From Pleurotus ostreatus/Saccharomyces cerevisiae fusant (lineage: Eukaryota > Opisthokonta): a DNA stretch of 29,484 bases. Below, in pieces: positions 1 to 11,536 of the stretch; the stretch's first letter is position 1, and every line of letters begins with the position of its first letter. The stretch lies in assembly GCA_024196135.1 (NCBI GenBank), contig JAMQCK010000305.1:1-29484 (forward strand), written 5' to 3'. The position numbers and the translations under genes are program-made. The notes below the pieces were generated by a model. The model made no database searches. It was not told the DNA's origin and saw only the letters and a program-made list of their open reading frames with translations.

Positions 1-361
1 CGCGTGTAGGATGGGGCAGGATACGAAGGCGGTACGGTGTTGAGCATTCGATGGAGACCCAGGCCAGCGCATGTGACGTGACATTCGGATCGTGGTGAAT
101 TTAGCGGCAGCTTTGACAATTGAGGTGAATTATTATAGGTGGTAGTGAAAGTGTGACGCACGGAGGTTAGACCGGATTGGACATTCACGAGTGATTCACG
201 ACGCTGAAGTGGGGTCTAGATAGCCGGATAGCGGCTTTCCCGACGCTTTCACGGGCATTTCACGGCAAAATCCTCGGGAATCACCGTGATTCATTGGGAA
301 TCACGAGCAATCATCAGGAATCATCGGGAATCATCAGGAATCACGGTGATTCCCGGGTGAT
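1..361. other. Repeat-bearing non-coding flank
   Basis: No gene is visible. The stretch contains repeated copies of the words 'gattcacg', 'tttcacgg' and 'ggaatca' and ends in the compact array described separately. It lies directly downstream (minus strand) of the retrotransposon pol fragment, so it may be old element 3' sequence, but no LTR, primer-binding site or polypurine tract could be identified. Confidence 0.4.
277..353. repeat. 10-nt tandem array between 16-bp inverted repeats
   Basis: The sequence at 277-292 (GGAATCACCGTGATTC) is the exact reverse complement of 16 bases within 337-353. Between them are three to four copies of a 10-nt unit of the form GGAATCATCA/G. The arms could fold into a stem with a loop of about 44 nt. 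Each arm is itself nearly palindromic. Similar shorter words occur upstream to about 180. Function is unknown. Confidence 0.7.
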
Positions 362-904
362 TCACGACAAATTCCTGGCTTTCACGGTTCGAATCTGACT
401 TTTGTCCAGTCGTGCCCTCCATAGCTTGCGCATCTTATCCAGCCGCTCCTTCGTCTTCGGTTTGTCGAAGAAGTCCTGCGCTCGTACAGCCCGCCCGAGC
501 ACTTCGCCTTTCCTGATGATGCGTGGCGTGTCCGAGGGGTTGGCGAGCGGCACGAAGGGGGTTTCTGACGACACGATCGTGTTTGGGACGGCTAGGAAGC
601 GGTCGTCGTCGGACGAGAGCAGCATCTTCTCCACCACCCATTCGCCTGGAGACTCGAAGGGTCCTTGCACCTTGACCCTGACGCAAGTGTGCGGAGGGAG
701 GCGCGTGTCTTGAGCCGCCAGTACGAGAGAGTCGGCGATCCCGGCTCTCTTCTCCCTTTCCTTCAATTTCTGCTTCGCTCGCCACTGAAAGCCGCCTCGC
801 GCGATCTTCTCCGCTAGCATTTCGCCTATAAACGACTTGGCGACCCGGTCGTAATCAGGGCTCCGACGCACAGGCGTAGCAGAAATGGGGTGATCAGGTG
901 CGAT
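362..904 (-). mobile_element. Decayed LTR-retrotransposon pol fragment (protease to RT linker)
   Basis: An open frame runs from a stop at 905-907 to a stop at 362-364 and encodes about 180 residues. It shows the order usual for the region between the aspartic protease and reverse transcriptase of fungal Ty3/Gypsy-like polyproteins: a 'LPPHTCVRV' segment, 'WVVEKM', 'LAVPNTI', 'FVPLANPSDTPRIIRKGEV', then a charged helix. No protease active site, RT YxDD motif, RNase H or integrase motif is present on either side, so this is a fragment and cannot move by itself. The family assignment rests on recognising the linker pattern, not on an alignment. An alternative is a host gene derived from pol, but the short frame and abrupt stops argue against it. 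Confidence 0.55.
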
Positions 905-1507
905 TCACCCCGCCGCCAAAAGGGAGGTCGTCGAGATGAGGGCACAGGTCGACTAATGGTGTTGTCCACCTTGAGAGGAGAAGGCCATCGCTAGCGTATA
1001 CGGGTCAGGACACCTGCAACACGTGAACTACGGATGGTTGGATACTATGGAGTGAACGACCTACTCGTTATACCGCATCGTAAAACACCCAGGACGGTGT
1101 TCAAACGAAGGGCAAGGTTAACGATAGTGCTATTCCGATGTGATCCAAGGTAATGGTGGTACTTCACAACAAGATACGACAGAGAAGTGAAGGCGAGTTT
1201 CCAAGATTAGGAGGTACTTGTAACGGTAAGTGCAGCGGACGACAATGACAGTGCGAGGAACTAGTCAGCATAAAGGAGCGGGAGATGCGCAGCGAAAGGC
1301 GCGCAGAGATTATATGTAACGGCATCTATACGATACATAGCGTTATGCATAACAACATAGGTACATGGTGGGTGTCGCGAGGTGGGTGAGAACAATGTAA
1401 CCGATTTGTCAGTAGTGTGTATTCCAAAAGTATCCGTGCGCAAACAAGGTATAGGGGCCAGCGAGGGCCATGTAAAAACATCGGCGAAATGCGTTGCTCG
1501 ACAAGCC
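905..1507. other. Intergenic, no gene seen
   Basis: All six frames are short and lack protein-like composition. The interval separates the retroelement fragment from the 3' end of the large minus-strand gene. It should hold that gene's 3' UTR and polyadenylation site, but no clear signal was recognised. It is more AT-rich than the neighbouring coding DNA. Confidence 0.5.
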
Positions 1508-4500
1508 TCATCGAGCAGTGAAATGGCCGTCGACGGTCTCGTCCTCCTCTAGCCCGAATGTCGTCCGCTTCGGGTTCAAAGGGCGCACGTCAGGGAGGTT
1601 CTCGGTGGACGCAGTGGCGCCATCGAAGTACGAGCTGAGCAACGACATGTGCGCCGGCGTGAGGTCCGGATTGGGCGGCGGGACGGGGAAGTCGGATAGC
1701 CCGGAGATGCGCGAGCCACCCGACGTGGATGTCATATAGCTGCTGCGAGCCTGAACAGATGGAGGTTGCAACGAGTTGACGCGCTCGCTGGCGGGAGAAA
1801 GAACGTCGGAGCGCCTCGTCGACACGCGTGCTGACATGTCGTGTGCGTAGGCTACATCGCCTTGGAAAGAGCGATGAGGGTCACTCGCAGATGCCGGCGG
1901 AGTGGATACGGGGATAACGAGACCAACTTGCACAGTGTCTGTTCAGAATATCAGCGTACAGGAGGCGAGTAGCGTGGCATGGAACACACCGTCTTCTTCC
2001 TCAATAGGCGAGCCTCCGAGGTCGTCACCAAGATCAGACGACGCTGAGCGCGGAATGCGCTCCTCCACGGACTGCCGCGAGTTGATCTGTGGCACCAACG
2101 GCACGTATTGCGGCGCCTCGTCGTCTCGTATGTACTGCGAGTCGCGCGCGTAACGCGAGTCAGTGTCCCGCGTATACCGCGACTCCGTATCCCTGGAGTA
2201 CTTCGATTCTGCCTCGAGTGTGTAGCGAGAGTCGCGCACGTAGCGCGACGCGTCGTCGTCGTCATCGTGACCGCCTGAGTGGACGCCATCCGGCGCGAGG
2301 CGCTGGTACTCAACGATCTCCTCCAGCTCGTCAGACACATGTCGAGCAAGCGACGTCAGTCCACTGCCCCGACTGACCCCGCTTCCTCGCTGAGCTTCAG
2401 CAAAAGGCGGCACGAAGTCAAGAGCGGCGTCGATGCTCTCATGACGCTCCATTCCTGGACGGAAGATCTGCACGCCAGACCCTGAGCTCGCCCGCGGCAT
2501 GTGTTGTCCGCTCGATGCGCCCGGTCGGTAGAAGAGGTCGTGAAAGCTCTCCAGATCATCTGCGCTCCCGAGTCCGCGAGGAGACATCTGCGGCGACGAC
2601 GATGACGAAGTCACCTCCTGCGACGAGTGACTAGAAAGGTTCGCTCTACTCTGACCGGGCGTCTCCAGGTGTCCAATGCCTGTCGGAGAGTAGCGAGGGG
2701 ATGGCGCGTGGTCGGAGACCTCTTCTACTCTCGTAATCGGGTACACTGACATCGGCGCGGACGACTTGCCTCTTGCAGCCGCGACATCGTCAGCAAGACG
2801 TGACGAGCTTGCGGCGGGCGTGATCATCTGTAAGAAGTCCGCGGCGGGGGATGGCGGCTGGACGCGGGAAGAGGCCAGGGTGTGGGCCGTGCTGTCCGAC
2901 TTGCTCTGGATGTACAATGGGCGCGTCGCGTCGTACTGCACAGGTCGTCGGGCTACGCGATGTGAAGGCGAAGCAGGCTCGTCACTCGTCTCTGCGCGCG
3001 GCGATAGTGCTTGACGTGCTGCTTCCCGACGTTCTCGCCTTTCCCTCCGGTCATTGCTCATCGCGTTTGCGAGCGTCTCGCCAACGCCAGTGGTGTCGAA
3101 GATCATTGTCGAGTTGCGCGCTTCGGGGCTGATAGGAGGCGTGTTCGGGTCGTTGTAGCTTGGGCGTGGTCGAACCTCGACTTCCTGAGCGCCATTGTCG
3201 GGGAAATTAGAAATGTATGGTGAATAACGGAGGTCGTCGGGCAGGACCTCGCGCAAGACACCCGATGGCGAGTACGCAGTCCACATCGCGGCTGAGGGGG
3301 GCGCGTCCGAGTCAGGGCGTGGTTGAGCTACAAGTCGCTGGTATGAGTCGCGCTGGCCAGCTTGCGCAGCTGCGTAAGGATGAAGCAGCCCATCTTGCGA
3401 GGGACGCGAAGCGTGCGCTCCCGGTTGCGATGGATGTGCGCCTGCGTACTCTGCTCCTCGTCGTGCGTTGCCACTCGACGACGCTCCTGCTTGAGGCGTG
3501 ACTGTGAAGCGTCCTCCCTGCGCATACGGATGCGCTGGGAATCTGAACCCGTTTCCAAGCTCTTCCGCTTCCTCGCGACTCGACGCGGACGGCGGCGGCG
3601 GTGTCGAGAGCGCGATGCCCACTTTGGAAGGTGTCGGGGAAGGTCCCGACCGTGCCGGGTACGTCGGCGAGAGATGCATGCCATCCTGCGAGTGCGCAAC
3701 GATGGGCGAGAGACGATCGGTAGAGCGTACATTGCCCCAGTCTTCCTCCCTCCGTTCCGACATCGGCGTAAGCAGAGGTTGACCATCATAGCCGCAAAGA
3801 GCGGCTGCGCCGCGTACACTCGCTTTGACGGCATGCCCGGCGCTGCGACTCCACGAACTCGAATGCGCGTGTGAGTGGGAGGTCTTGCTGATGGTCTTTG
3901 TCAGTGACGAGCTGTGCGCGTGCGAGGGTACATGAGTGCCCTGCGACGATCGATTGTAGGTCCCTACGAAGGTCAGGGTTAGCGACAGATCTCGACAATC
4001 GACACGACGCACATACCTTCGCTCGTCGTCTGGCTTCGTTGTCGACGCAGCGACCCCGACTCCTTCCCAGGCTCCTCAAGCCGTATATGTACAGGCGCTT
4101 GATTGCCTAGCAAGGCGCGCGCACCCAGGAAGTCGATACTCTCCTGCACCCGATGCGGCTTCTTCTTCCTCAGCGCGCCTGAGTCATAACTAAATCCGCT
4201 GTCAGTACGATGTCGTTGTTTCTCGTCTGCAATTTGCACTCACGTCTTCGCGGGCCCCTCCAACTTGACCGTACCCAGCCCGAAGTCGAACTCAGCTGGT
4301 GGTTCAGGCTTCTTGAGCTTCGCCTTCGTGTCCGCGGCGCCACCCTTGGTCAGGCTCTTCGCGCGCGAGCGGGACAGGTTCCTTGCGCGCTTGTTGAAGA
4401 GGGAGCCGGTGGCTTGCTCCTGCCACTTGGCGCGCTGGCTCTCGAGGAGAGTGCCTTCTTCCAGGACTCTGCAAGATATTGTAAGCGTTGCGTCTGACGA

Positions 4501-7148
4501 GACGAGAATGGAAACATACTTGGCCAACGACGGTACCGGACTAGGCAACGATAGATCGTCCGCTGCGAAGCTACGAGGACGAGGAGGCTTGAGGTGCGGC
4601 GGACGAGGATCTGCGCGCAAGGTCGACGGTCCCGCGCCAGGCGTTTCGAGCTGCGCAATGGCCTCCGCCCTGTCGACCGCCCGCCGAGTTCCACCGCTTG
4701 CTTGTCTGCGATGCTCCTCGACGTGACGCCCACCGCTTGGCTGCCGTCGATGCCCTACACCGACTGCCTCATCCTCATCCTCATCTCCGACCCTCCGCAC
4801 GATCTCGATAGCCTCCCTCTCCGGGCGCACGAGGTCGACCAGCGAGCGCGAATGGGCAAGCACGCGGGATGGAATGCTCGACCCCGGCAACGCGGCGTAA
4901 TCGCGCGCGAGCGGGCTCCCAGGTGGCGACACGATGCGGTTCGTGGGATGCAGGTGCTGTTGCTGATGATGCGGGTAGATGGGCAGATGTTGGTTCGACG
5001 CGTATTGCTGTTGCTGATATCCACCCGCCAAAGGTGCCGAAGCATACGCGTAGCTGGATGGTGGCGCGTTCGAGTGTAATGTCGCCGCATACGATGCATA
5101 CTGATCACCCTCCGTACCGGCTGCGAACGAAGACTTCGGCGTCGACTTGCCGATGCTGCCCGCCGCCATAGAGCCCTTGCTCGTCGACCCCTTTCCAGCG
5201 CTCCCTGGCTTGCTACCCGTGAGCGAAGCACCCATCTTCCCTGTGAGCGAACGCAGTCGGAGGCGTGGCCGAGGCAAGAGCAGCGCGTCGCACCACGTCT
5301 CCGCCGAGAGCCACTTGTCGCGTCCTTTAGGCGGTTCCCACTTGGGCTTGGGGGACGTAGAGAGCGGGGGCGGGGTAGGGGCGATGCGGAGGTTGGGAAC
5401 AGAGATGGATGCCTTGAGGCGATGGTTCGGAAGGTGGAAGCTAGGGATGACTTTAAGCAGCAAGTTAGCACCTGCCCAACGCTCTCGATCACAGACGACG
5501 CACCTCGATTGCGCGTCAACTCATCCTCGTTACCCTCTTCCTCCCTCGTCGAACCATACGCATAGGGATGCGGCGATATCGGCGGCGAATACGAGCTCGG
5601 TACCGTCGAGGGATAGGACGTCGGGACAGGCGGTGCGCTCCGCGAGGCTACAATCTGCGAGGGTGGCGACGCACTGAAGGTAGTTGAGATCCATGGCGCA
5701 GTCGAGCCAAGCGCCGCGCTTGAGCCCGGTTGTGCATTGGACGTGTCTGCTTGCGCGCGAGCGCCGGCCGATCCCCCACTCGTCGCGCTCGCCACGATCG
5801 GCGGCAACCCCGCCCATGACTCCCGCACGTACACGTCCTGCCCGAAGACCTGCGTGCTCGGCCGCGGCTCACGCTCGCGCTCTTCCGTAGGCTCGAACGC
5901 GTACTGACTGGGAGCCGAGTCGCGAGCATACTGCGAGGGTTCACCGCCGTACTGAGAGGGCTCGTACGCGTTCGACGAGGGCGCCGGGTTCCGCGTATCG
6001 AAGGATCGCGCAGGGTCTCGCGTGTCAAACGAATGGTCGCGAGCGACATCGGTGGCGAGCGAGAAGTCGCGCGCGTCGAATGAGGGCTTCCGAGGTGACG
6101 GCGAGAGGGAGAACGAGGGTGCCTCGACAGTTGTGTACGGTGCCGGTATCGAAGGTCGGAGACGTGAAGTTGTCGCAGACTGATACGCGGCAGGCTGGTA
6201 GCTATCCACCCTCGTCCTTGGCGCGTAGCTATCGACGCGCGCGCGAGGGGCTGTGCTCCACTCCGCCGACGCGCTGTGTTGCAACTTGCGCGGCGGTGAG
6301 CGCAGGACGTCGGGGATGGGAGCACGCGTCCCGTCCGAGCTCTGCTTCCGCATGCTATCCATGATCGGGGAGCGCGACCCATCTGGGCTCGGCCTTCGCA
6401 GGTTATCCGGTATCGGCTCAAGGATAGGATTGGAGAAGTACGATTGCTCGCGCAAGGTAGACGACGACGCCTCGGGTCGCAGGTGTCGCGGAGAGGTTGG
6501 TACGGAGGCGACGCCTTTTCTCGAGCTAGAGAACGCGGCAGCGATGAGGTTGGTGATGCTGCGTGGGCTCTTGGGTGACTTAGTAGCTTTGCCGGGTCGC
6601 GGGGAAGACGAGGGTTGGGGGCGCGGAGAGAGATGCTGCGGGCTTGGGGGAGCGTGATGGGGGCCCTCAGCGGATGGACGGGGGGATGGCGTGGGCGAAT
6701 CGACGTAGGTTGGGTGATACGCGGCGTTCGAGGCATACGGGGACGAAGACGGATAGTTGTTCGCTGCGTAGGGCACCCCGGACGACTCCCCCGCCACCGC
6801 GGCCTGGTTCGCGCGCGTCTGCGCGAGCGCCTCGCTCGCGATGTTGATCACCTCCGCGCCGTACCGCGACTGCCACTCCGTGTCCGCGTCCGGCACGCCC
6901 CACTCGCCCGCCGAGTGTGTATTCGCGCGCGACACGTCGATCTTCAGGTCACCCCAGCTGTCCCTGGCTTGGCTGTCGGGCAGCGCGGGCGCGCGGAGCG
7001 TGGCGGGCGGTTCGACGGGGCCGTTGTACGGGATGTACGCGGGCTCGGGGGTCGGTGGGGCGGAGGGCTTGGCAGACGACGTCTTGAAGGGGTTGAAGCG
7101 GGCAAAGCGGGACGCGGGGGAGGGGCTCGTGGACTGGGCGGCGGTCAT
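1508..7148 (-). CDS. Large Ser/Pro-rich, mostly disordered hypothetical protein (1,795 aa, six exons)
   Basis: Exons in coding order are 7148-5504, 5450-4520, 4468-4244, 4198-4017, 3963-1990 and 1938-1508. The introns are 53, 51, 45, 53 and 51 nt, with GT-AG ends and plausible branch sites, and the coding length is 5,388 nt. The start is the first ATG of a long coding frame, opening MTAAQSTSPSPASRFARFNP. The protein is dominated by Ser, Pro, Ala, Arg and Tyr low-complexity sequence. It has no signal peptide, membrane segment or recognised domain. The most ordered part lies near residues 580-610 (WEPPKGRDKWLSAETWCDAL), followed by a basic stretch and, near residue 800, an 'LEEGTLLESQRAKWQEQ' helix. 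Tyrosine-rich short repeats of the form SRYxRD lie around residues 1560-1610, and a related SFDTRD/PSQYA cluster lies in exon 1. Function is not recognised; a scaffold or phosphoregulated adaptor is only a guess. The exon model is well supported by phase, the function not at all. Confidence 0.75.
2125..2260 (-). repeat. In-frame SRYxRD-type short tandem repeats
   Basis: Within exon 5 of the disordered-protein gene, about six degenerate copies of a motif with the pattern S-R/K/Q-Y-x-R-D follow an acidic run of aspartates. At DNA level the period is about 21-27 nt, always a multiple of three, so the frame is kept. The tyrosines sit between acidic and basic residues. Confidence 0.65.
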
Positions 7149-8081
7149 GGGCGACGCGGAGGGCGGGGAAGAGGAGTCCGAGGCCGGTGAGGGACCTATC
7201 CGAGCGAGTCAGTTCCAACTCGCCGGCATATATTGGTGCAGGCCAATGAATCTGTATTATAGTCAGCCTGGAAACGCGTCGCGATGAGCGGTGAGGTCGC
7301 ACGTATCGCGCTCTGTGGGGGGACTCCAATGTTCTTGCAATTGCCGCGGATTTTCGGGATTTGGCGCGTCCGCGGTTGGAAGGGTGCTCTTTAGACAGCG
7401 TCGCTGCCCGTACTAGCAGCGAGTGGACTCTTCCAGGGGATTCAAGGAGCGAGAAGGGCAGCACGGCGCGGAGGAGGAAGAGAAGGTCGGTCGCCGTCTT
7501 CGCACGCCGATCAAACTCGCACGTGGCTCGCGTGGTCGATCAGGTGACGTCTACGGCTTCCTGCACTTGAAGTTGAAGTTGAACTTGAACTTCCCAACTG
7601 CAACTCAAACTCGAGCTTCAATGGACGCGGTCGTCGTTTCTTGGATTTTTCTTCCATCGTTACTAATGTGATAAGTATGATACCCTGCAACGTGTCATGC
7701 ACTGGCTTGATACCCCCCGATGCGCGTCGGCCGGAATCGAGCTCAACGACGAACTCGTCCTTGCTCAGGTCAAGACTCAGCCATCATAACCTGCAAAGTC
7801 CTTGCAAAACTTCCCTCCCTTGACCCTCTGATTGTCTATGCCTGCGCATGACTGATCCTTAAACGCCCTCGTCAAGTCGCAGGAATGGTGATGAAGCGGA
7901 CCAGATTCTCATAGGGGGCCGGCGAGGCGCGCGAGGAAGGAGTCATATTCTCGAGGGTCAACGATCCAGGTCAGCGTGTTCGGAACTTAGCATACAAGAC
8001 ATCAAATCTCTTGTTATCCCCCAGATCCGATGAGCGGTAGTGACGTTCCAGCTGCTCTATTCCTCAGCAACAATGGAGAAG
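7149..8081. other. Intergenic: upstream region of the disordered-protein gene and 3' flank of the kinase-like gene
   Basis: About 930 bp without a convincing frame. It must hold the promoter and 5' UTR of the minus-strand gene starting at 7148, and probably the 3' UTR of the kinase-like gene. A short array of 'ttgaagt/ttgaact' hexamers lies at about 7567-7592. An AT-rich patch lies near 7240-7262. No TATA box or other core element could be assigned with confidence. Confidence 0.45.
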
Positions 8082-11000
8082 TCACGGTATAGGCGTCGCG
8101 ACGGACGCAGACGGCGTATACAGACTGCCATCTCGCCAGGAAGATATCGATGATGCAGGCGTTCCGGGGTACCTGGGAGGCGATTAAGAATGACTGATAG
8201 CGAGAGGAACGGAATACAAACCCAGGTACGACATCTTGGAACCACTCTCGAATGCGTCGCCTCGGGGTGGAGTTCGGCGATAGCTCCCTGTTATCCCAGG
8301 TCACTGGTAGGGCCATGTCTGGAGTTGTCGCTGGCGACAGGAAAGAGAGATCGCTAAGCAGCGACGGAACATTACCGCGCTGAAGGCGCCGTGATATTTC
8401 TTCGTCGGGCATGACCGAAGGGCGAATGGACGCGGAGGGCGCGGTTGAGCGATGGACAGCAGAAGAAGGAGGGGAGCGTCGCGCGGGCGTCCGCACGGTT
8501 TCTTTCAGTCCCAGCAGCTCCGCCAGCCTATCCAATGCGGCGCTACTCGCTCCCGATGTGGCGGGATCTGCTGCAGCGGAGTCGTCTCCAGCGCTTTGGG
8601 TTGACGAAGCACGGCTGCCGGAAGATCGGGATCCTCCATGGCGCATTGACGTCGCGTGATGGTGAGATACCTCGTGCGGCGCTACTGGCTGCGAAAAACT
8701 CGATGGCGCTTGCGGACGACCGGCTGCGTTGGCTTCAATGTCCATCTTGCTCGCTAGGGACGGATGTCGCCTGGCAAGTACATCTGGCGCACAAGCAGCG
8801 AGCGGGCGAAGGTACAGCGCTGGCTCGGCAAGGTGGAGTCCACGGCGCGAAGGATTATACCATAGAAGGTCGATTATGGCCTGCGCAAGATGAACGGGGG
8901 CGCGATGAAGAAGGCGCGCTAGCAGATTCACGGGCTGAGAGGGCTTTGAAAATAAAATAAGATCAGCACTGAGAGCGGACGGCAAGCGTGAGGGCAAGGG
9001 AGAAAAGAGGCCGAAAGCGGTGATACGGATGTGAATACTCACAGAGTCGAACTCAAGCCCTACAGACCGCGCGCATTCCATGCCATGCGTCCATGAACCT
9101 CCTCCAATGATAACTCCGTGGTCATTGACGACGAATTGTCGCTGGGGATCAGGACTTCCCAGGACAGCAGCTATCGCGAGCAAGGGATGCCTCGGCGGCG
9201 CGCCTGGGTCGGTAGATGTCGGGAGCATAGGTGGAAGCGTGTTCATGTGGGCGGGGAAGAGGGGCACACCGAGCACCATCTCGGCTGCGACGGCGCCGAG
9301 AGACCAGAGGTCGGCTTTCTCGGATGGTTCTTCGAGTGCTGACCAGTGCCATTCGGGCGCGTCGTAGTATCCTCCTTGAGGGATCTCAGCGGTGCGCCGA
9401 GGATGTCTGTCGGTCCCTTGCGTAGAAAGAGATGAGCGCGAGAATAGTGGAGGAATCGCCGCGCCGCCGAAGTGCCCGCGTCGCATCGTCCATTCGGATA
9501 GCCCTTCCACGCCAGGTGCTGTGCCGTTGATGACTGGGTGTAGTGGGTTTCCAGCATCCACTGCAATGCGACGTTCCGACGGAGTCATCCTAGAGCGCAT
9601 GGCATGACAAAGTCCGCCCAGTTTCACGTCTAACCTCCCGGCATGCGCGTCAGATGACAAGAGTATGTCGTCTGGCGAAATATTGCAGTGGACAATATGA
9701 TGGTGGTGGAGGTGTTCGAGAGCTGCGGATATCTGAAGAAAGACGCTGGCGGTAAGAGACTGGGGGAGAGGTCCATCGCGCAAGAGGTGATGGAGCGTCA
9801 CAGGCATATAGTCGTAGACTGTGACAAGCCAGCTGCTATCTTCCTCATCGCAGAAGACGTCACGTAGGCAATGAACGTTCTCTTGAGTCGAGGTGTACGA
9901 TTGCACCTGATGCAGACGCTCATCAGTGGAGGTGGATCGCAATATGTCAGAACGAAACGTACCATGAGACACCCTAAAAGTTGGAGTTCGTCCGAGTTGA
10001 ACTCCCCCCACGAAGTCGCGTTTCTACGCCAAGCTAACCCTTTCACGACAACGAGAGACCCGGCGTCGCTTTGGAGCGTGCTGGGTGTAGATCCTGCCCC
10101 GATACCATAACGAGAGCGACATACGTACTCATCGCGCGATGTAATGCGCAATGCCGTGAAGGTTCGCTGGAGGCCATCTAGTTAATTATATCAGTCTGCA
10201 GCACCAAGAAACGCTAAAGGAATTGTAGACAAGGTAAGAGACTTACCAGATGCCTCGGACGGAATCCCGTATTGCTCAGGATGCGAATCCCCTTTTTCAA
10301 GGCTGAGTTCAAGCCTTAGAAGGAGGCTGGCGGGTGAGGAGGGAGAGGAATGTCGAGAGTCCACGCGAGGAATAGTCGAACGACTGTTGGACGCAGGAGA
10401 GGGAGCGGAGGGAGGACGCGTCAAGAGGACCGAGGAAGTAGGCAAGTTGAGGTCTTTCGTCCTTGAAATAGCGGAGTTTGGTTGCTCCCAATGCTTGCGT
10501 TGTATGTGCCGCGAGGGCGGTCTTCGACTCTCGCGCTGTACCCTGCCGAGCGACAATATATTCAAGCCCTGCAGCGTTTCTCGGAGCTGCGGATCGTCGA
10601 CGCGAGGAATGAGAGCGAAGATGGTAGCGCTATCAGCTGCGACCATGCTGATAAGCTGCTCGTAGCACGGCTGAAGGTCTTCGAGTCTATCTTCGGGACG
10701 AGTAGAATCGTATACTGGTTCTTCGACGCGCCGCTGAGTATCTCCATCGCTGAGCTCGAGGAACCGGGCTTCCGGCGTCATACCGGAAGCCGGCTGATCT
10801 TCGATGAAGGCGACTCGACGTTGCGCGATCGTAGCGTCGATGTCCGCAGGTACGGCTGCTGTACCGTTCGACGGTGTAGATGCCTCAGATGCAGTCGTAG
10901 GCGATGGTGCTAGCGTGTCGGTGAGAGAGAAGCCCAGGCAAGCAGCGTGGGACGCACGTATGGGGATCAGAGTCAGCTCTGCTGCCGCTGCGGCGCTCGC

Positions 11001-11090
11001 AGTCAAGTCCCTCCGTCGATGGGCCCTCTTTCGTGAGCGACCATACCATTCTGTGTCAGGGGTAGACGTAGCTTGAGGATGGCGATGCAT
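8082..11090 (-). CDS. Protein-kinase-fold protein, predicted pseudokinase (CMGC-like; 911 aa)
   Basis: Exons: 11090-10247, 10177-9963, 9906-9043, 8943-8222 and 8172-8082, with introns of 69, 56, 99 and 49 nt and correct phases. About 280 N-terminal residues precede the kinase fold. The N-lobe has a GIGAGS loop near 306-311, a lysine in VVVK (327) and a helix-C glutamate (345). The catalytic loop reads HCNISPDDILL (426-436): the HRD aspartate is Asn428, the usual Lys is Ser and the metal-binding Asn is Asp433. Where DFG belongs the sequence reads KLGGLC, with no aspartate. The C-lobe keeps YYDAPEW and EKADLWSLG, plus a 'LLAIAAVLGSPDP' segment like the CDK/MAPK insert. A roughly 60-residue insertion lies in the activation segment. 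The tail is Ser/Pro-rich. Catalysis is therefore unlikely; a regulatory or scaffold role is inferred. The last intron has a weak GTTTGT donor; unspliced, the protein would end at 8014 (950 aa). The 99-nt intron is in frame. Confidence 0.8.
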
Positions 11091-11536
11091 CACTCGCAGA
11101 TGCGAAGGCGATGAAGGTCACGGCCAATGATGAGTGTTACGCGTTTGGCGTGGGCGGTGGGCTGTTCGCAGCTAACCTTCTCGCGGGGCACGAGGCGACC
11201 TCAGAAGTAAGGTCACGAGACTATGCATGGACTGCGTCAGTCGCTCAAGTCATATCTGCTCAAAGCCTCTTTCTCGCTGGCGGCAGACCGCGGCGCCAAT
11301 CCAGGCGTGAGATCTCTCGCGCGAAGCCAAGACAGATGAATCTTAATTATGATATCAGCGTTGGGCGAAGGAGGTTTGAGGACGTTCCATTCATCCCAGT
11401 TTCTGTGCCCTTGTTAAAGTTGAACGCGAACATGGCGGCGGGAGGCAAGTAGGATAAACACGTTTTGTAATCACCGGAAGTCGGTCCGGTAAGGGATGGC
11501 GGGCGTGGTAAGTACGAGTGACCGTCCTGGCTCCGC
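11091..11536. other. Intergenic between kinase-like and F-box genes
   Basis: About 450 bp without coding signal. It should contain the promoter of the kinase-like gene (start 11090) and the 3' end of the F-box gene (stop 11537), both on the minus strand. An AT-rich patch lies at about 11336-11360. No specific element is recognised. Confidence 0.45.

Noticed and set aside
3362..3874. 170-residue plus-strand frame
   Set aside because: It is antisense to exon 5 of the large gene, very Arg/Cys-rich and without homology-like motifs.
4755..5450. Continuation of exon 1 of the disordered-protein gene in its own frame
   Set aside because: Past 5503 the frame becomes Arg/Ser/His-rich antisense-like sequence, whereas the other frame after a good 53-nt intron continues the Ser/Pro-rich protein in phase.
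5648..6736. 362-residue minus-strand frame overlapping exon 1
   Set aside because: It is a shadow frame of the GC-rich exon: Arg/Ser/Pro/Thr bias and no motif.
8014..8081. Extension of the kinase-like frame to 8014
   Set aside because: The unspliced tail lacks the Ser/Pro composition of the rest of the C-terminus, and a GT-AG intron with a TTAAT branch gives a more natural end at 8082. It is kept only as an alternative.
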